Positions 18,201-25,510 of a stretch of 64,000 nt of DNA are shown here, in pieces (within the stretch, counting starts at the first letter, position 1; each line of letters starts with the position of its first letter). The notes below the pieces were generated by a model. The model had not been told where the DNA came from. It saw only the letters and a list, made by a program, of their open reading frames with translations, and made no database searches. A program made the translations under genes and the position numbers. The stretch is from Bacteroides acidifaciens (GTDB lineage: Bacteria > Bacteroidota > Bacteroidia > Bacteroidales > Bacteroidaceae), in assembly GCF_903181435.1 (NCBI RefSeq), contig NZ_CAEUHO010000005.1, positions 310,001 to 374,000 on the forward strand, given 5' to 3'.

Positions 18201-18393
18201 GATGTGGAGTCCGATGGCGATTTCCGTAATCGGTGGTCTGGCAGTCTCTACCATCCTGACGTTGATTTACGTACCGGTGATGTACTGCATCTTCGGTAGT
18301 GTGGGAGTTCGCCGCCAACGCCGCAAGATTAAGCAGGCACGCGAGATGAACGAGTACTTCCAACTGCATAAAGATGAAATCATTAAGAAATAA
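15235..18393 (+). CDS. RND (HAE1-type) efflux pump, inner-membrane subunit
   Basis: A 1052-residue proton-driven pump of the AcrB type. The proton relay residues are visible: the paired aspartates in GMVVDDAIVVLENV (span 4) and the lysine in GIVVKNGIVLIDY (span 10). Paired aspartates place it with drug-type HAE1 pumps rather than the heavy-metal HME class. The two large periplasmic loops and 12 membrane spans are complete. Likely substrates are toxic compounds such as bile salts or drugs, which the sequence alone cannot tell. GC content is higher than in neighbouring regions but codon use is not foreign-looking. Confidence 0.96.
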   Translation: MSLYEGAVKKPIMTSLCFLAVVIFGLFSLSKLPIDLYPDIDTNTIMVMTAYPGASASDIENNVTRPLENTLNAVSNLKHITSRSSENMSLITLEFEFGNDIDVLTNDVRDKLDMVSSQLPDDVENPIIFKFSTDMIPIVLLSVQANESQSALYKILDDRVVNPLARIPGVGTVSISGAPQREIQVYCDPNKLEAYHLTIETISSIIGAENRNIPGGNFDIGSETYALRVEGEFDDSRQLADVVVGTYNGANVFLRDVARIVDSVEERAQETYNNGVKGAMIIVQKQAGANSVEISKKVADALPRLQKNLPSDVKIGVIVDTSDNILNTIDSLTETVMYALLFVVIVVFLFLGRWRATLIICITIPLSLIASFIYLAISGNTINIISLSSLSIAIGMVVDDAIVVLENVTTHIERGSDPKQAAVHGTNEVAISVVASTLTMIAVFFPLTMVSGMSGVLFKQLGWMMCAIMFISTVSALSLTPMLCSQLLRLQKKQSKAFKLFFTPIEKTLDGLDTWYARMLNWAVRHRWTVISGCIAFFLLSLLCAKGIGTEFFPAQDNARIAVKLELPIGTRKEIAQELSAKLTEQWRTKYKGIMKVCNYTVGQADSDNTWASMQDNGSHIISFNISLVDPGDRDVTLETVCDEMRDDLKAYPEFSKAQVILGGSNTGMSAQASADFEVYGYDMELTDSVSACLKRELLNVKGVTEVNISRSDYQPEYQVDFDREKLAMHGLNLSTAGTFLRNRINGSVASKYREDGDEYDIKVRYAPEYRTSLESIENILIYNSQGQAVRVKDVGTVVERFAPPTIERKDRERIVTVSAVISGVPLGDVVAAGNKIIDKMDLPGDVTIQISGSYEDQQDSFRDLGTLGILIVILVFIVMAAQFESLTYPFILILSVFFALSGILMALFITNTTLSVMSLLGGIMLIGIVVKNGIVLIDYTILCRERGQSILNAVVTAGKSRLRPVLMTTATTILGMIPMAVSTGQGAEMWSPMAISVIGGLAVSTILTLIYVPVMYCIFGSVGVRRQRRKIKQAREMNEYFQLHKDEIIKK

Positions 18394-18408
18394 ATAGAAC
18401 GAAACGCA

Positions 18409-18702
18409 ATGAAATCTATATTAATAACATTCGACCAGGCTTATTACGAGCGCATCATAGCATTGCTCGACCGTATGGGTTGCCGTGGATTTACGTATTT
18501 GGATAAGGTGCAGGGACGCGGCTCCAAGACAGGCGAACCGCATTACGGCAGCCACGCATGGCCCAGTATGTGTTCCGCCATCATCACGGTGGTGGAGGAT
18601 ACGAAGGTGGACCCGTTGCTGGACGCGCTGCACCAGATGGACTTGGAGACCGAACAGTTAGGCTTGCGCGCCTTTGTATGGGGTATCGAACGGACGATTT
18701 AA
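18409..18702 (+). CDS. PII-like small protein of the efflux operon
   Basis: This 97-residue soluble protein follows the pump by 15 bases and ends before a terminator, so it is the last gene of the operon. It starts MKSILITFDQAYYERIIALL and has a ferredoxin-like pattern (helix near 10-22, RGFTYLDKVQGRGSKTG loop, SAIITVVEDTKVDPLLDAL). That layout and the place next to an RND pump resemble PII-like/DUF3240-type proteins, but no T-loop consensus of true GlnB is present. A sensor or trafficking role for the pump is an inference. Confidence 0.75.
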   Translation: MKSILITFDQAYYERIIALLDRMGCRGFTYLDKVQGRGSKTGEPHYGSHAWPSMCSAIITVVEDTKVDPLLDALHQMDLETEQLGLRAFVWGIERTI

Positions 18703-18730
18703 CGGGATAGTTCTTCGTCCGGTGGAGATG

Positions 18731-18778
18731 AGAAGTGCCCCTCAAAAGTCTTGTATTCGACTTTTGAGGGGCACTTCT
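18731..18778. terminator. Bidirectional terminator between convergent genes
   Basis: A perfect 20-bp stem: AGAAGTGCCCCTCAAAAGTC pairs with its complement at 18759-18778 across an eight-base loop. It separates the efflux operon (+) from the small membrane protein genes (-). Confidence 0.85.
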
Positions 18779-18816
18779 GTCGTTTGTTAGCCTTTTGCTC
18801 GGTGAGTTGCTTCGGT

Positions 18817-19155
18817 TTACCGTTTCCTGAAATATAGCATATATGATAAGGTGGCTAAAGCCAGTATCAGATTTGTCAAAGCGATACATGACACTTTGAT
18901 TGCATAATCATCAATCAGGAGATGCATACAGACGGAGACGGCTATGGCAAACACAAACATTCCGCATAGTTTCCATAGCACATTCGGGGAAATCGTGCCG
19001 GGCTGTTTGATTAGCTGCCCGAGGAACACGCCGCTTGTAGTACAAATGGCGGCAAAAGAGAAGGTGAACCATGTATCGTTCTCAGTACACGTCAAGACTG
19101 TGAGCAGCCCTAAGAGAATGGTTGCGAATAGGGTTAACTTGATGAGTGGATTCAT
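18817..19155 (-). CDS. Small four-span membrane protein
   Basis: The 112 residues form four hydrophobic segments (LTLFATILLGLLTVLTC, FSFAAICTTSGVFLGQLI, MFVFAIAVSVCMHLLI and CIALTNLILALATLSYML) and end YFRKR. No family was recognised. The N-terminal half matches the broken copy at 19770-19918 (IK, LTVL, FSFAAI.TT). The neighbour at 19208-19570 has a similar size and topology and could be a distant relative. The three genes run in the same direction. Confidence 0.7.
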   Translation of the reverse strand: MNPLIKLTLFATILLGLLTVLTCTENDTWFTFSFAAICTTSGVFLGQLIKQPGTISPNVLWKLCGMFVFAIAVSVCMHLLIDDYAIKVSCIALTNLILALATLSYMLYFRKR

Positions 19156-19207
19156 AAAAGTGTTGTTTATGGATGAATGACTGATAGAATACTTGTTTTT
19201 TCACCTG

Positions 19208-19570
19208 TTACCTCTTTGCCTTGTACTTGAAGAGCAGGAAACAGGCGCTCTGCACAAAGATACTTATGAAAACAAGTTTGATATTGTCGGCGGGTAGCGC
19301 GTGTCCGCGCAGTACTTCCGTAATCTTAAGGGCGCAAGGCAGCGTCAGTGCAAACGTCAGCGCATATTGCATGGCTTTGTATCTGAAGCCGGAGTCTTCC
19401 GGTTTTGTAGTCCGGCAACACATGGGAAACAGCCACACCAACATCATACAAATGGCGATAGAGACGAATCTGTCATACACAAATGTCTCCGCGAGTATTT
19501 CATATACTCCCCAAACTGCGAGCAGCAAGAGAATCGCCGCGTCTGTTCTGTTTTCTTTCAGTAGTTTCAT
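19208..19570 (-). CDS. Small multi-span membrane protein
   Basis: No family was recognised. The 120 residues contain about four hydrophobic segments (AAILLLLAVWGVYEILAETF, FVSIAICMMLVWLFPMCC, ALTFALTLPCAL and LVFISIFVQSACFLLF) and end with a basic tail KYKAKR, as in the neighbour at 18817. It begins 52 bases upstream of that gene on the same strand, so an operon is likely. Confidence 0.65.
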   Translation of the reverse strand: MKLLKENRTDAAILLLLAVWGVYEILAETFVYDRFVSIAICMMLVWLFPMCCRTTKPEDSGFRYKAMQYALTFALTLPCALKITEVLRGHALPADNIKLVFISIFVQSACFLLFKYKAKR

Positions 19571-19606
19571 AGGAATTGGTTTTTATAGTGTGATAATATT
19601 GCAATC

Positions 19607-19760
19607 ATTACCTATATAGGAAACGGTTGGTTGCTTTATGCGAAACGTCTGTGTCGTTGCATTGACACGACCGTTTCCATACATTGACACACTCGTTTCC
19701 ATACGTTGATACGACTGTTTCCATGCATGGATACGGTCGTGTCCATTGCGGGAAACGGAT
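19607..19760. repeat. Array of seven 18-bp palindromes with 4-bp linkers
   Basis: The array has an exact 22-base period. Units start at 19607, 19629, 19651, 19673, 19695, 19717 and 19739. Each is an 18-bp near-palindrome with outer GTnTC...GAnAC, for example GTTTCCATGCATGGATAC at 19717-19734 and GTTTCCATACGTTGATAC at 19695-19712, followed by a 4-base linker (GGTT, GTCT, GACC, ACTC, GACT, GGTC, GGAT). The first two units are more divergent, but unit 1 still has a CCTATATAGG core. The period is not a multiple of three, so this is not a coding repeat. It directly adjoins the truncated gene at 19770-19918. Confidence 0.85.
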
Positions 19761-19769
19761 GGAAACTCC

Positions 19770-19918
19770 AAATGCTTGTCAATGTGATAAATAACGTTAG
19801 TTGTATAGATAGCAGCAAAAGAGAAGAAGGACAAGTAGTCGTTCCCGGTGCGCATTAAGACCGTGAGCGGCTCTGAGAGGATAAGGACAAGCGTGCCCGG
19901 TTTGATTCGTGCTTTCAT
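19770..19918 (-). pseudogene. Truncated copy of the small membrane protein
   Basis: From the ATG at 19918 the frame reads MKARIKPGTLVLILSEPLTV, then FFSFAAIYTTNVIYHIDKH, and matches the first ~48 residues of the protein at 18817-19155. The DNA also matches upstream of both starts (TTCATAA.AGT.TTGTTT). The similarity stops where the 22-base palindromic array begins, so the 3' half has been lost or replaced. Confidence 0.7.
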
Positions 19919-20399
19919 AAGAGTATTGTTTGGGTGTGCGACTTGGACGATTACAATATTATGTAAAATATTGTAGATTAGCAAGTTTTTCTTTTGTTAT
20001 TTTAGGGGGAAGGTTGATATAAACTGAGACGAACTCTTTTTCATTAGCTTTGTCCTTAGCTTCACACTAAAACACCTGATAAGATGGCAAAGGAACTTAT
20101 CCTTTTAGCCTGTCTGTTCCTTTCGTTCATACGGGAGAACTGCTGAACAATCATCAGTAAGAATTGGGAGCGAATACGTTGAGTATGGCTATGCTGATGG
20201 GCGTGAACCTGTTGGAGAGGTTCTCGAAAGTTATTCTGAATCTTAAAGAGATGTATTTGGAAGCGATACCGTAATCCCTCTTTCCGGGCAAGCGGTAGCA
20301 TCTTTCGTCGGCAACGTGATTGACTTCTGCAAATGCGTATCAACCATATCTTTTGCTGACTTTTATTCCTTTTCGTTCGGCATTTTCGTCATTTTTATC
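19919..20399. other. Gap without an intact gene
   Basis: No intact gene is visible in this ~480-base stretch. A short reading piece starting MAKELILLACLFLSF (from about 20083) and another reading LSMAMLMGVNLLERFSKVI (near 20180-20240) look protein-like but are broken by stops, so this is probably a decayed gene of unknown kind. Confidence 0.4.
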
Positions 20400-20407
20400 T
20401 AAGTTTG
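20400..20407 (+). promoter_or_regulatory. -7 box of the SGNH-MBOAT operon
   Basis: TAAGTTTG matches TAnnTTTG. The in-frame TTG at 20405 lies inside this box, so translation of the next gene is assigned to the ATG at 20435. Confidence 0.6.
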
Positions 20408-20434
20408 CATCCCCTATTCCTATTTTTAGATAAG

Positions 20435-21832
20435 ATGAAGATAATCAAGAACTATCTGACATATTCCTTGTGGCTTGTGCTGACGGTATTTGCCGCTTTG
20501 CTCGGGCTTCATTGGCTGCCTGCCATCACCGTCGACGGACACACCATGCGGCGTGTCGACCTTTTGAGCGACCTCCGCTATCCGGACGCGGATACCGCCG
20601 CAGCCGATTCGGACAGCATCCCTCTGCCGCCCGTCGTGAAACCGGAGTTTGTAGATACCTGCCGTGCGGGTATGACCTGCATTGAAGATTACAGCGATTC
20701 TACCTACCGTGGAATGGCTCCCTTTTATGAAGCCCTCGACCGTGTTTCTTCCGGGACTTCCGGTTCCGGTGACAACTTAGTGCGTATTGCCGTATTCGGT
20801 GACTCCTTTATCGAAGCGGACATCTTTACCGCCGACCTGCGGGAGATGCTCCAAAAAAGATTCGGTGGTTGCGGAGTAGGTTTTGTCACCATCACTTCCA
20901 TGACAAGCGGCTATCGTCCTACGGTGCGGCATATGTTCAGCGGATGGTCAAGTCACGCAGTGACGGACAGTGTTTATTTCGACAGGAAGAAACAAGGCAT
21001 CTCCGGTCATTATTTCGTTCCCCGAAACGGAGCTTATGTAGAGTTGCGCGGGCAGAACAAATACGCTTCGCTGCTCGATACCTGCCAGCGTGCCTCTATC
21101 TTCTTTTATAATAAAGCTTCCGTTCATCTCTCCGCCCGTGTGAACAGAGGAGACAGCAGGAGTTACGTATTGGCGCCTTCCAAAAGTCTGCAGGAAGTGC
21201 AAGTAGACGGACGTATCGGCTCTATCCGCTGGACGGTAGACCGTGCCGACTCCACGCTCTTCTACGGATTGGCAATGGATGGAAAGCAAGGTATCATTCT
21301 TGATAACTTCTCATTACGTGGAAGTTCCGGACTTTCCCTGCGCGGCATCCCGCAACAAATGCTGAAAGAGTTTAACCGCCAACGCCCCTACGACTTGATT
21401 ATTCTCGAATACGGGTTGAACGTCGCTACCGAACGAGGACGCAATTACGATAACTACCAAAAAGGACTGCTGGCAGCCATCGAACATCTGAAAACATGCT
21501 TTCCGCAAGCCGGAATCCTGCTGTTGAGTGTCGGCGACCGTGACTACAAAAACGAGAACGGCGACCTTCGCACCATGCCGGGGGTCAAGAATCTGATTCG
21601 TTATCAGCAGAACATTGCCGCCGAAAGCGGTATCGCCTTTTGGAATATGTTCGAGGCAATGGGCGGTGATGGCAGCATGGCGAAACTGGTTCATGCCAAA
21701 CCGTCCATGGCAAACTACGACTATACGCATATAAACTTCCGGGGCGGCAAGCACCTGGCAGGACTGCTTTATGAAACATTGATATACGGTAAAGAACAAT
21801 ATGACAGGAGAAAAGCCTATGAGAAAGAATAA
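20435..21832 (+). CDS. SGNH-hydrolase-like exported protein, O-acetylation cassette
   Basis: The 465 residues begin with a membrane anchor or signal (YSLWLVLTVFAALLGLHWLP), so the rest faces the periplasm. SGNH/GDSL landmarks are VRIAVFGDSFIEADIF (block I serine, about residue 130), LIILEYGLNVA and a C-terminal DYTHINFRGG (block V Asp-x-x-His). Proteins of this type transfer or remove acetyl groups on polysaccharide together with an MBOAT partner (AlgJ/AlgX or PatB roles). Here a second SGNH protein and an MBOAT gene follow, overlapping each other, so the three form one operon. The target polymer is unknown. Confidence 0.87.
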   Translation: MKIIKNYLTYSLWLVLTVFAALLGLHWLPAITVDGHTMRRVDLLSDLRYPDADTAAADSDSIPLPPVVKPEFVDTCRAGMTCIEDYSDSTYRGMAPFYEALDRVSSGTSGSGDNLVRIAVFGDSFIEADIFTADLREMLQKRFGGCGVGFVTITSMTSGYRPTVRHMFSGWSSHAVTDSVYFDRKKQGISGHYFVPRNGAYVELRGQNKYASLLDTCQRASIFFYNKASVHLSARVNRGDSRSYVLAPSKSLQEVQVDGRIGSIRWTVDRADSTLFYGLAMDGKQGIILDNFSLRGSSGLSLRGIPQQMLKEFNRQRPYDLIILEYGLNVATERGRNYDNYQKGLLAAIEHLKTCFPQAGILLLSVGDRDYKNENGDLRTMPGVKNLIRYQQNIAAESGIAFWNMFEAMGGDGSMAKLVHAKPSMANYDYTHINFRGGKHLAGLLYETLIYGKEQYDRRKAYEKE

Positions 21833-22736
21833 CCTGCTGCCTGTCTTTATACTTATATTGGCGGGAATCCTGACTGCTCCCTGTTTTCTTTTAAAGATAA
21901 CAGCACAAGACCGTATTCCTGCCTGTCCGCCGTTAGGCAAGACTTTAAAGAAAATCAAACCCTTGCGTGAAATGACCTGGGCGAATGATACCATCTCTGC
22001 ACAAGTCTTCTTTCCGACAGTTTTCCGCGAAACCGGACGGAATGAGATTATCGACAGCATTGCCTTGTTGGCTCCTGTCTTCGAACATATCCGCCAAGTG
22101 CATGCCGGATTGTCCGAAGATACAGTCCGCATCGTTCATATCGGCGACAGCCACGTGCGCGGGCATATTTATCCGCAGACTACCGGAGCCCGCCTGACCG
22201 AGACCTTCGGGGCTGTCTCCTACATTGACAAAGGGGTGAACGGAGCTACCTGTCTCACCTTTACCCATCCCGACCGTATCGCCGAAATCGCAGCCTTGAA
22301 ACCCGAGCTGCTGATTCTTTCTTTCGGGACGAACGAAAGCCATAACCGGCGTTACAGTATCAACGTACATTACAACCAGATGGACGAACTTGTCAAACTC
22401 CTGCGCGACAGTCTCCCCAATGTGCCTATTCTTTTCACGACTCCGCCGGGCTCGTATGAAAGTTTCCGGCAAAGAAGGCGCAGACGTACCTATGCCATTA
22501 ATCCCCGCACGGCGACAGCCGCAGAGACAATCCGCCGCTATGCTAAAAATAACCGCCTGCTGGTATGGGATATGTACGATGTAGTCGGAGGCAAGCGTCG
22601 CGCCTGCACCAATTGGACGGAAGCCAAATTGATGCGTCCCGATCATGTACATTATCTACCCGAAGGATATATCCTTCAAGGAAATTTATTATACCAAGCC
22701 ATCATCAAAGCATATAACGATTATGTTTCCCATTGA
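21819..22736 (+). CDS. Second SGNH-hydrolase-like exported protein
   Basis: About 305 residues with an N-terminal hydrophobic signal (LLPVFILILAGILTAPCFLL). SGNH blocks are VRIVHIGDSHVRGHIY (serine of block I), LLILSFGTNESHNR (block III-like asparagine) and RPDHVHYLPEGYILQG (block V Asp-x-x-His). It overlaps the end of the preceding gene and its own end overlaps the MBOAT start by 14 bases, which implies translational coupling. The start is taken at 21819, where AGGAG lies eight bases upstream; the ATG at 21801 is possible. Most likely a periplasmic O-acetyltransferase or esterase. Confidence 0.87.
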   Translation: MRKNNLLPVFILILAGILTAPCFLLKITAQDRIPACPPLGKTLKKIKPLREMTWANDTISAQVFFPTVFRETGRNEIIDSIALLAPVFEHIRQVHAGLSEDTVRIVHIGDSHVRGHIYPQTTGARLTETFGAVSYIDKGVNGATCLTFTHPDRIAEIAALKPELLILSFGTNESHNRRYSINVHYNQMDELVKLLRDSLPNVPILFTTPPGSYESFRQRRRRRTYAINPRTATAAETIRRYAKNNRLLVWDMYDVVGGKRRACTNWTEAKLMRPDHVHYLPEGYILQGNLLYQAIIKAYNDYVSH

Positions 22737-24210
22737 TATAGATTTCAGCAGACTAAAAGAGGTATTTACTTACGACCCGCAAGCACCGATGATATTCAGC
22801 AGTGGTATCTTTCTTTGGCTGTTTGCTGCTTTTATGGTTGTGTACGTGTTGTTACAGCACAAATATACTGCCCGTATCTTGTTTGTCACCCTCTTTTCCT
22901 ATTACTTCTACTACAAGAGTAGCGGCACTTATTTCTTTCTGCTCGCCCTCGTCACCGTTTGCGACTTCTTCCTGGCGCAACTCATGGCTCGTGCCGAAGG
23001 CTATTGGAAACGTAAGGGATTGGTGGCTCTGAGCTTAAGTGTCAATTTGGGGCTTCTTGCCTATTTCAAATATACCAATTTCCTGGGCGGAGTCATTGCG
23101 TCCTTGATGGGAGGGGAGTTCACGGCACTCGACATCTTCCTGCCGGTCGGTATCTCCTTCTTTACTTTCCAGTCCCTGAGCTACACCATCGACGTCTACC
23201 GGAAAGATATAAAACCTCTGACGAACCTGCTGGATTATGCTTTCTATGTATCTTTCTTCCCGCAGTTGGTGGCAGGCCCTATCGTTCGTGCCCGCGACTT
23301 TATCCCGCAGATACGAAAACCGCTCTTTGTCTCGCAGGAGATGTTCGGACGGGGAATTTTCCTGATTCTCTCCGGCTTGTTCAAGAAAGCGATAATCTCC
23401 GACTATATCAGTGTCAACTTTGTAGAGCGTATCTTTGACAATCCCACTCTCTATTCGGGAGTTGAGAACCTGATGGGGCTTTACGGATATGCTTTGCAGA
23501 TTTACTGCGACTTCTCCGGATATAGTGACATGGCTATCGGTATCGCTTTGCTGCTGGGGTTCCATTTCAACCTGAACTTTAATTCTCCTTATAAGTCCGC
23601 TTCCATTACCGAATTTTGGCGTCGGTGGCACATCTCCCTGTCCAGTTGGCTGAAAGACTATTTATACATATCCTTAGGTGGAAACCGGAAAGGAAAGTTC
23701 CGTCAATACCTGAATCTGATAATCACTATGTTTTTGGGCGGATTATGGCACGGAGCATCCTGGAATTTTGTACTGTGGGGAACCTTCCACGGTGTTGCTT
23801 TGGCATTGCACAAAATGTGGATGACAATCACCGGGCGCAAGAAAGGCGAGCAAAGCCACGGTTGGCGTCGTATATTCGGAGTGATTATCTCTTTTCATTT
23901 CGTATGTTTCTGCTGGATATTCTTCCGCAATGCCGATTTCCAAAACTCGATGGATATGTTGAAACAGATATTCACCACTTTCCGTCCTCAGCTATTCCCG
24001 CAATTGCTGGAAGGTTATTGGAAAGTCTTTGCATTGATGCTGCTCGGTTTCCTGCTTCATTTTGCACCCGATAGTTGGGAGAATGCGGTATGCCGGGGCG
24101 TCATCCGTATGCCGTTTGTGGGGAAAGCGCTGATGATGGTCGTTCTGATTTATGTAGTTATCCAGATGAAAAGTTCGGAGATTCAGCCGTTTATTTACTT
24201 CCAGTTCTAA
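22723..24210 (+). CDS. MBOAT-family O-acyltransferase
   Basis: This 495-residue multi-span inner-membrane protein belongs to the MBOAT family of AlgI/DltB/PatA type, which moves acyl groups across the membrane. Visible landmarks are VAGPIVRARDFIPQIR, FCDFSGYSDMAIGIA, SITEFWRRWHISLSSWLKDY and the catalytic-histidine segment GGLWHGASWNFVLWGTFHG. The ATG at 22723 overlaps the previous gene and starts at the natural N-terminus; longer versions would run through that gene. With the two SGNH proteins it forms a complete acetyl-transfer cassette. Confidence 0.94.
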   Translation: MFPIDIDFSRLKEVFTYDPQAPMIFSSGIFLWLFAAFMVVYVLLQHKYTARILFVTLFSYYFYYKSSGTYFFLLALVTVCDFFLAQLMARAEGYWKRKGLVALSLSVNLGLLAYFKYTNFLGGVIASLMGGEFTALDIFLPVGISFFTFQSLSYTIDVYRKDIKPLTNLLDYAFYVSFFPQLVAGPIVRARDFIPQIRKPLFVSQEMFGRGIFLILSGLFKKAIISDYISVNFVERIFDNPTLYSGVENLMGLYGYALQIYCDFSGYSDMAIGIALLLGFHFNLNFNSPYKSASITEFWRRWHISLSSWLKDYLYISLGGNRKGKFRQYLNLIITMFLGGLWHGASWNFVLWGTFHGVALALHKMWMTITGRKKGEQSHGWRRIFGVIISFHFVCFCWIFFRNADFQNSMDMLKQIFTTFRPQLFPQLLEGYWKVFALMLLGFLLHFAPDSWENAVCRGVIRMPFVGKALMMVVLIYVVIQMKSSEIQPFIYFQF

Positions 24211-24424
24211 ACTTTCTTTCATATAGGCTAATCATTTGCTTCATTGCCGGGGACCTTAGTTTCCGGCTGCTTGGAACAAAAAGTTTCACACCGAGAAACA
24301 AAAACTTCCTCTAGATGAGTGATTGGTTAATGTAGGATAATCGAGCCATTTTATTGATTAGTAGGGATGCTATCTGGCATATTTTTTCTTTCTTTGTAAA
24401 AGAAAAAAAGAAATCGTTAATCAT

Positions 24425-25435
24425 ATGGATAATTCATTCACTTATCAGTCGGCAACCGACCGTTATGACCGTATGCAGTATAAATATTGCGGCAAGAGCG
24501 GCTTGCAGTTACCTCTTATTTCTTTAGGATTGTGGCACAACTTCGGTAGTGTGGACGACTTCACCGTGGCAACTGATATGATAAAGTATGCTTTCGACCA
24601 TGGTATCACCCATTTCGATTTGGCAAATAACTACGGTCCTGCTCCCGGAAGTGCGGAAACCAATTTCGGACGTATTATGAAAGAGAATTTCCAAGGTTAT
24701 CGGGATGAAATGATTATCTCTTCCAAAGCCGGACATGAAATGTGGGCGGGACCTTATGGCGGCAATAGTTCCCGCAAAAATCTGATGGCAAGTATCGACC
24801 AGAGTCTCCGTCGCACAGGATTGGAGTATTTCGATATTTTTTATAGCCATCGTTATGACGGAGTAACTCCGGTAGAAGAAACGATTCAAACATTGATTGA
24901 TATAGTAAAGCAAGGCAAAGCCCTCTATATCGGAATATCCAAGTATCCCCCCGAACAAGCGCGCATTGCCTACGAAATGATGGCAAAAGTAGGTGTACCT
25001 TGTCTTATCAGCCAATACCGTTACAGCATGTTCGACCGTGCGGTGGAAGCCGAAACTCTTCCTTTGGCTGCAGAGTTCGGTTCCGGCTTTATCGCCTTTT
25101 CCCCTTTGGCGCAAGGCTTGCTGACTGACAAATATTTGAACGGTATCCCTGAAGGCTCGCGCGCCGCACGCTCTTCCGGTTTCCTTCAGCGTTCGCAAGT
25201 TACTCCCGAAAAGATAGAAGCTGCCCGGCAGTTAAATGAAATAGCCCGTCGTCGTGGACAGACATTAGCAGAAATGGCACTGGCATGGGTGCTGAGAGAT
25301 AAAAGGATGACATCGGTGATAGTGGGGGCAAGTTCCGTGAATCAGTTGGCAGACAATCTCAAAGCATTGGAACACTTAGACTTTACTGTTGAAGAACTGA
25401 CAGCGATAGAACAAGTATTGTTGGGCATAGCTTAA
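24425..25435 (+). CDS. Aldo/keto reductase, YghZ-like
   Basis: The 336 residues form a TIM-barrel aldo/keto reductase. The catalytic tetrad pieces are FDLANNYGP (Asp, Tyr), ISSKAG (Lys) and IFYSHRYDG (His); the cofactor-binding end has SVIVGASSVNQLADN. The pattern and length fit the YghZ/L-glyceraldehyde 3-phosphate reductase group (NADPH-dependent). It is a monocistronic gene between the acetylation cassette and the GH locus. A start further in, at MQYKYCGKSGL, would also fit the family. Confidence 0.9.
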   Translation: MDNSFTYQSATDRYDRMQYKYCGKSGLQLPLISLGLWHNFGSVDDFTVATDMIKYAFDHGITHFDLANNYGPAPGSAETNFGRIMKENFQGYRDEMIISSKAGHEMWAGPYGGNSSRKNLMASIDQSLRRTGLEYFDIFYSHRYDGVTPVEETIQTLIDIVKQGKALYIGISKYPPEQARIAYEMMAKVGVPCLISQYRYSMFDRAVEAETLPLAAEFGSGFIAFSPLAQGLLTDKYLNGIPEGSRAARSSGFLQRSQVTPEKIEAARQLNEIARRRGQTLAEMALAWVLRDKRMTSVIVGASSVNQLADNLKALEHLDFTVEELTAIEQVLLGIA

Positions 25436-25510
25436 AAAGTTTTTTATTGGCTCGACTACGTATTTAGCAAAATATCTGTGTCTTTATTATCAGAACAACC
25501 TGAAAATACC

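Noticed and set aside
19607..19760. CRISPR array
   Set aside because: The units are 22 bases apart with changing palindromes and 4-base linkers; there is no constant repeat with 30-base unique spacers and no cas gene nearby.
20062..20343. 93-codon minus-strand gene in the gap before the SGNH operon
   Set aside because: Basic, Arg/Gln/His-rich translation without a domain; a broken plus-strand frame in the same place looks more protein-like.
21801..21818. Upstream ATG start for the second SGNH gene
   Set aside because: The AGGAG before 21819 is at a better distance and the signal peptide then has a normal start; kept as an alternative only.
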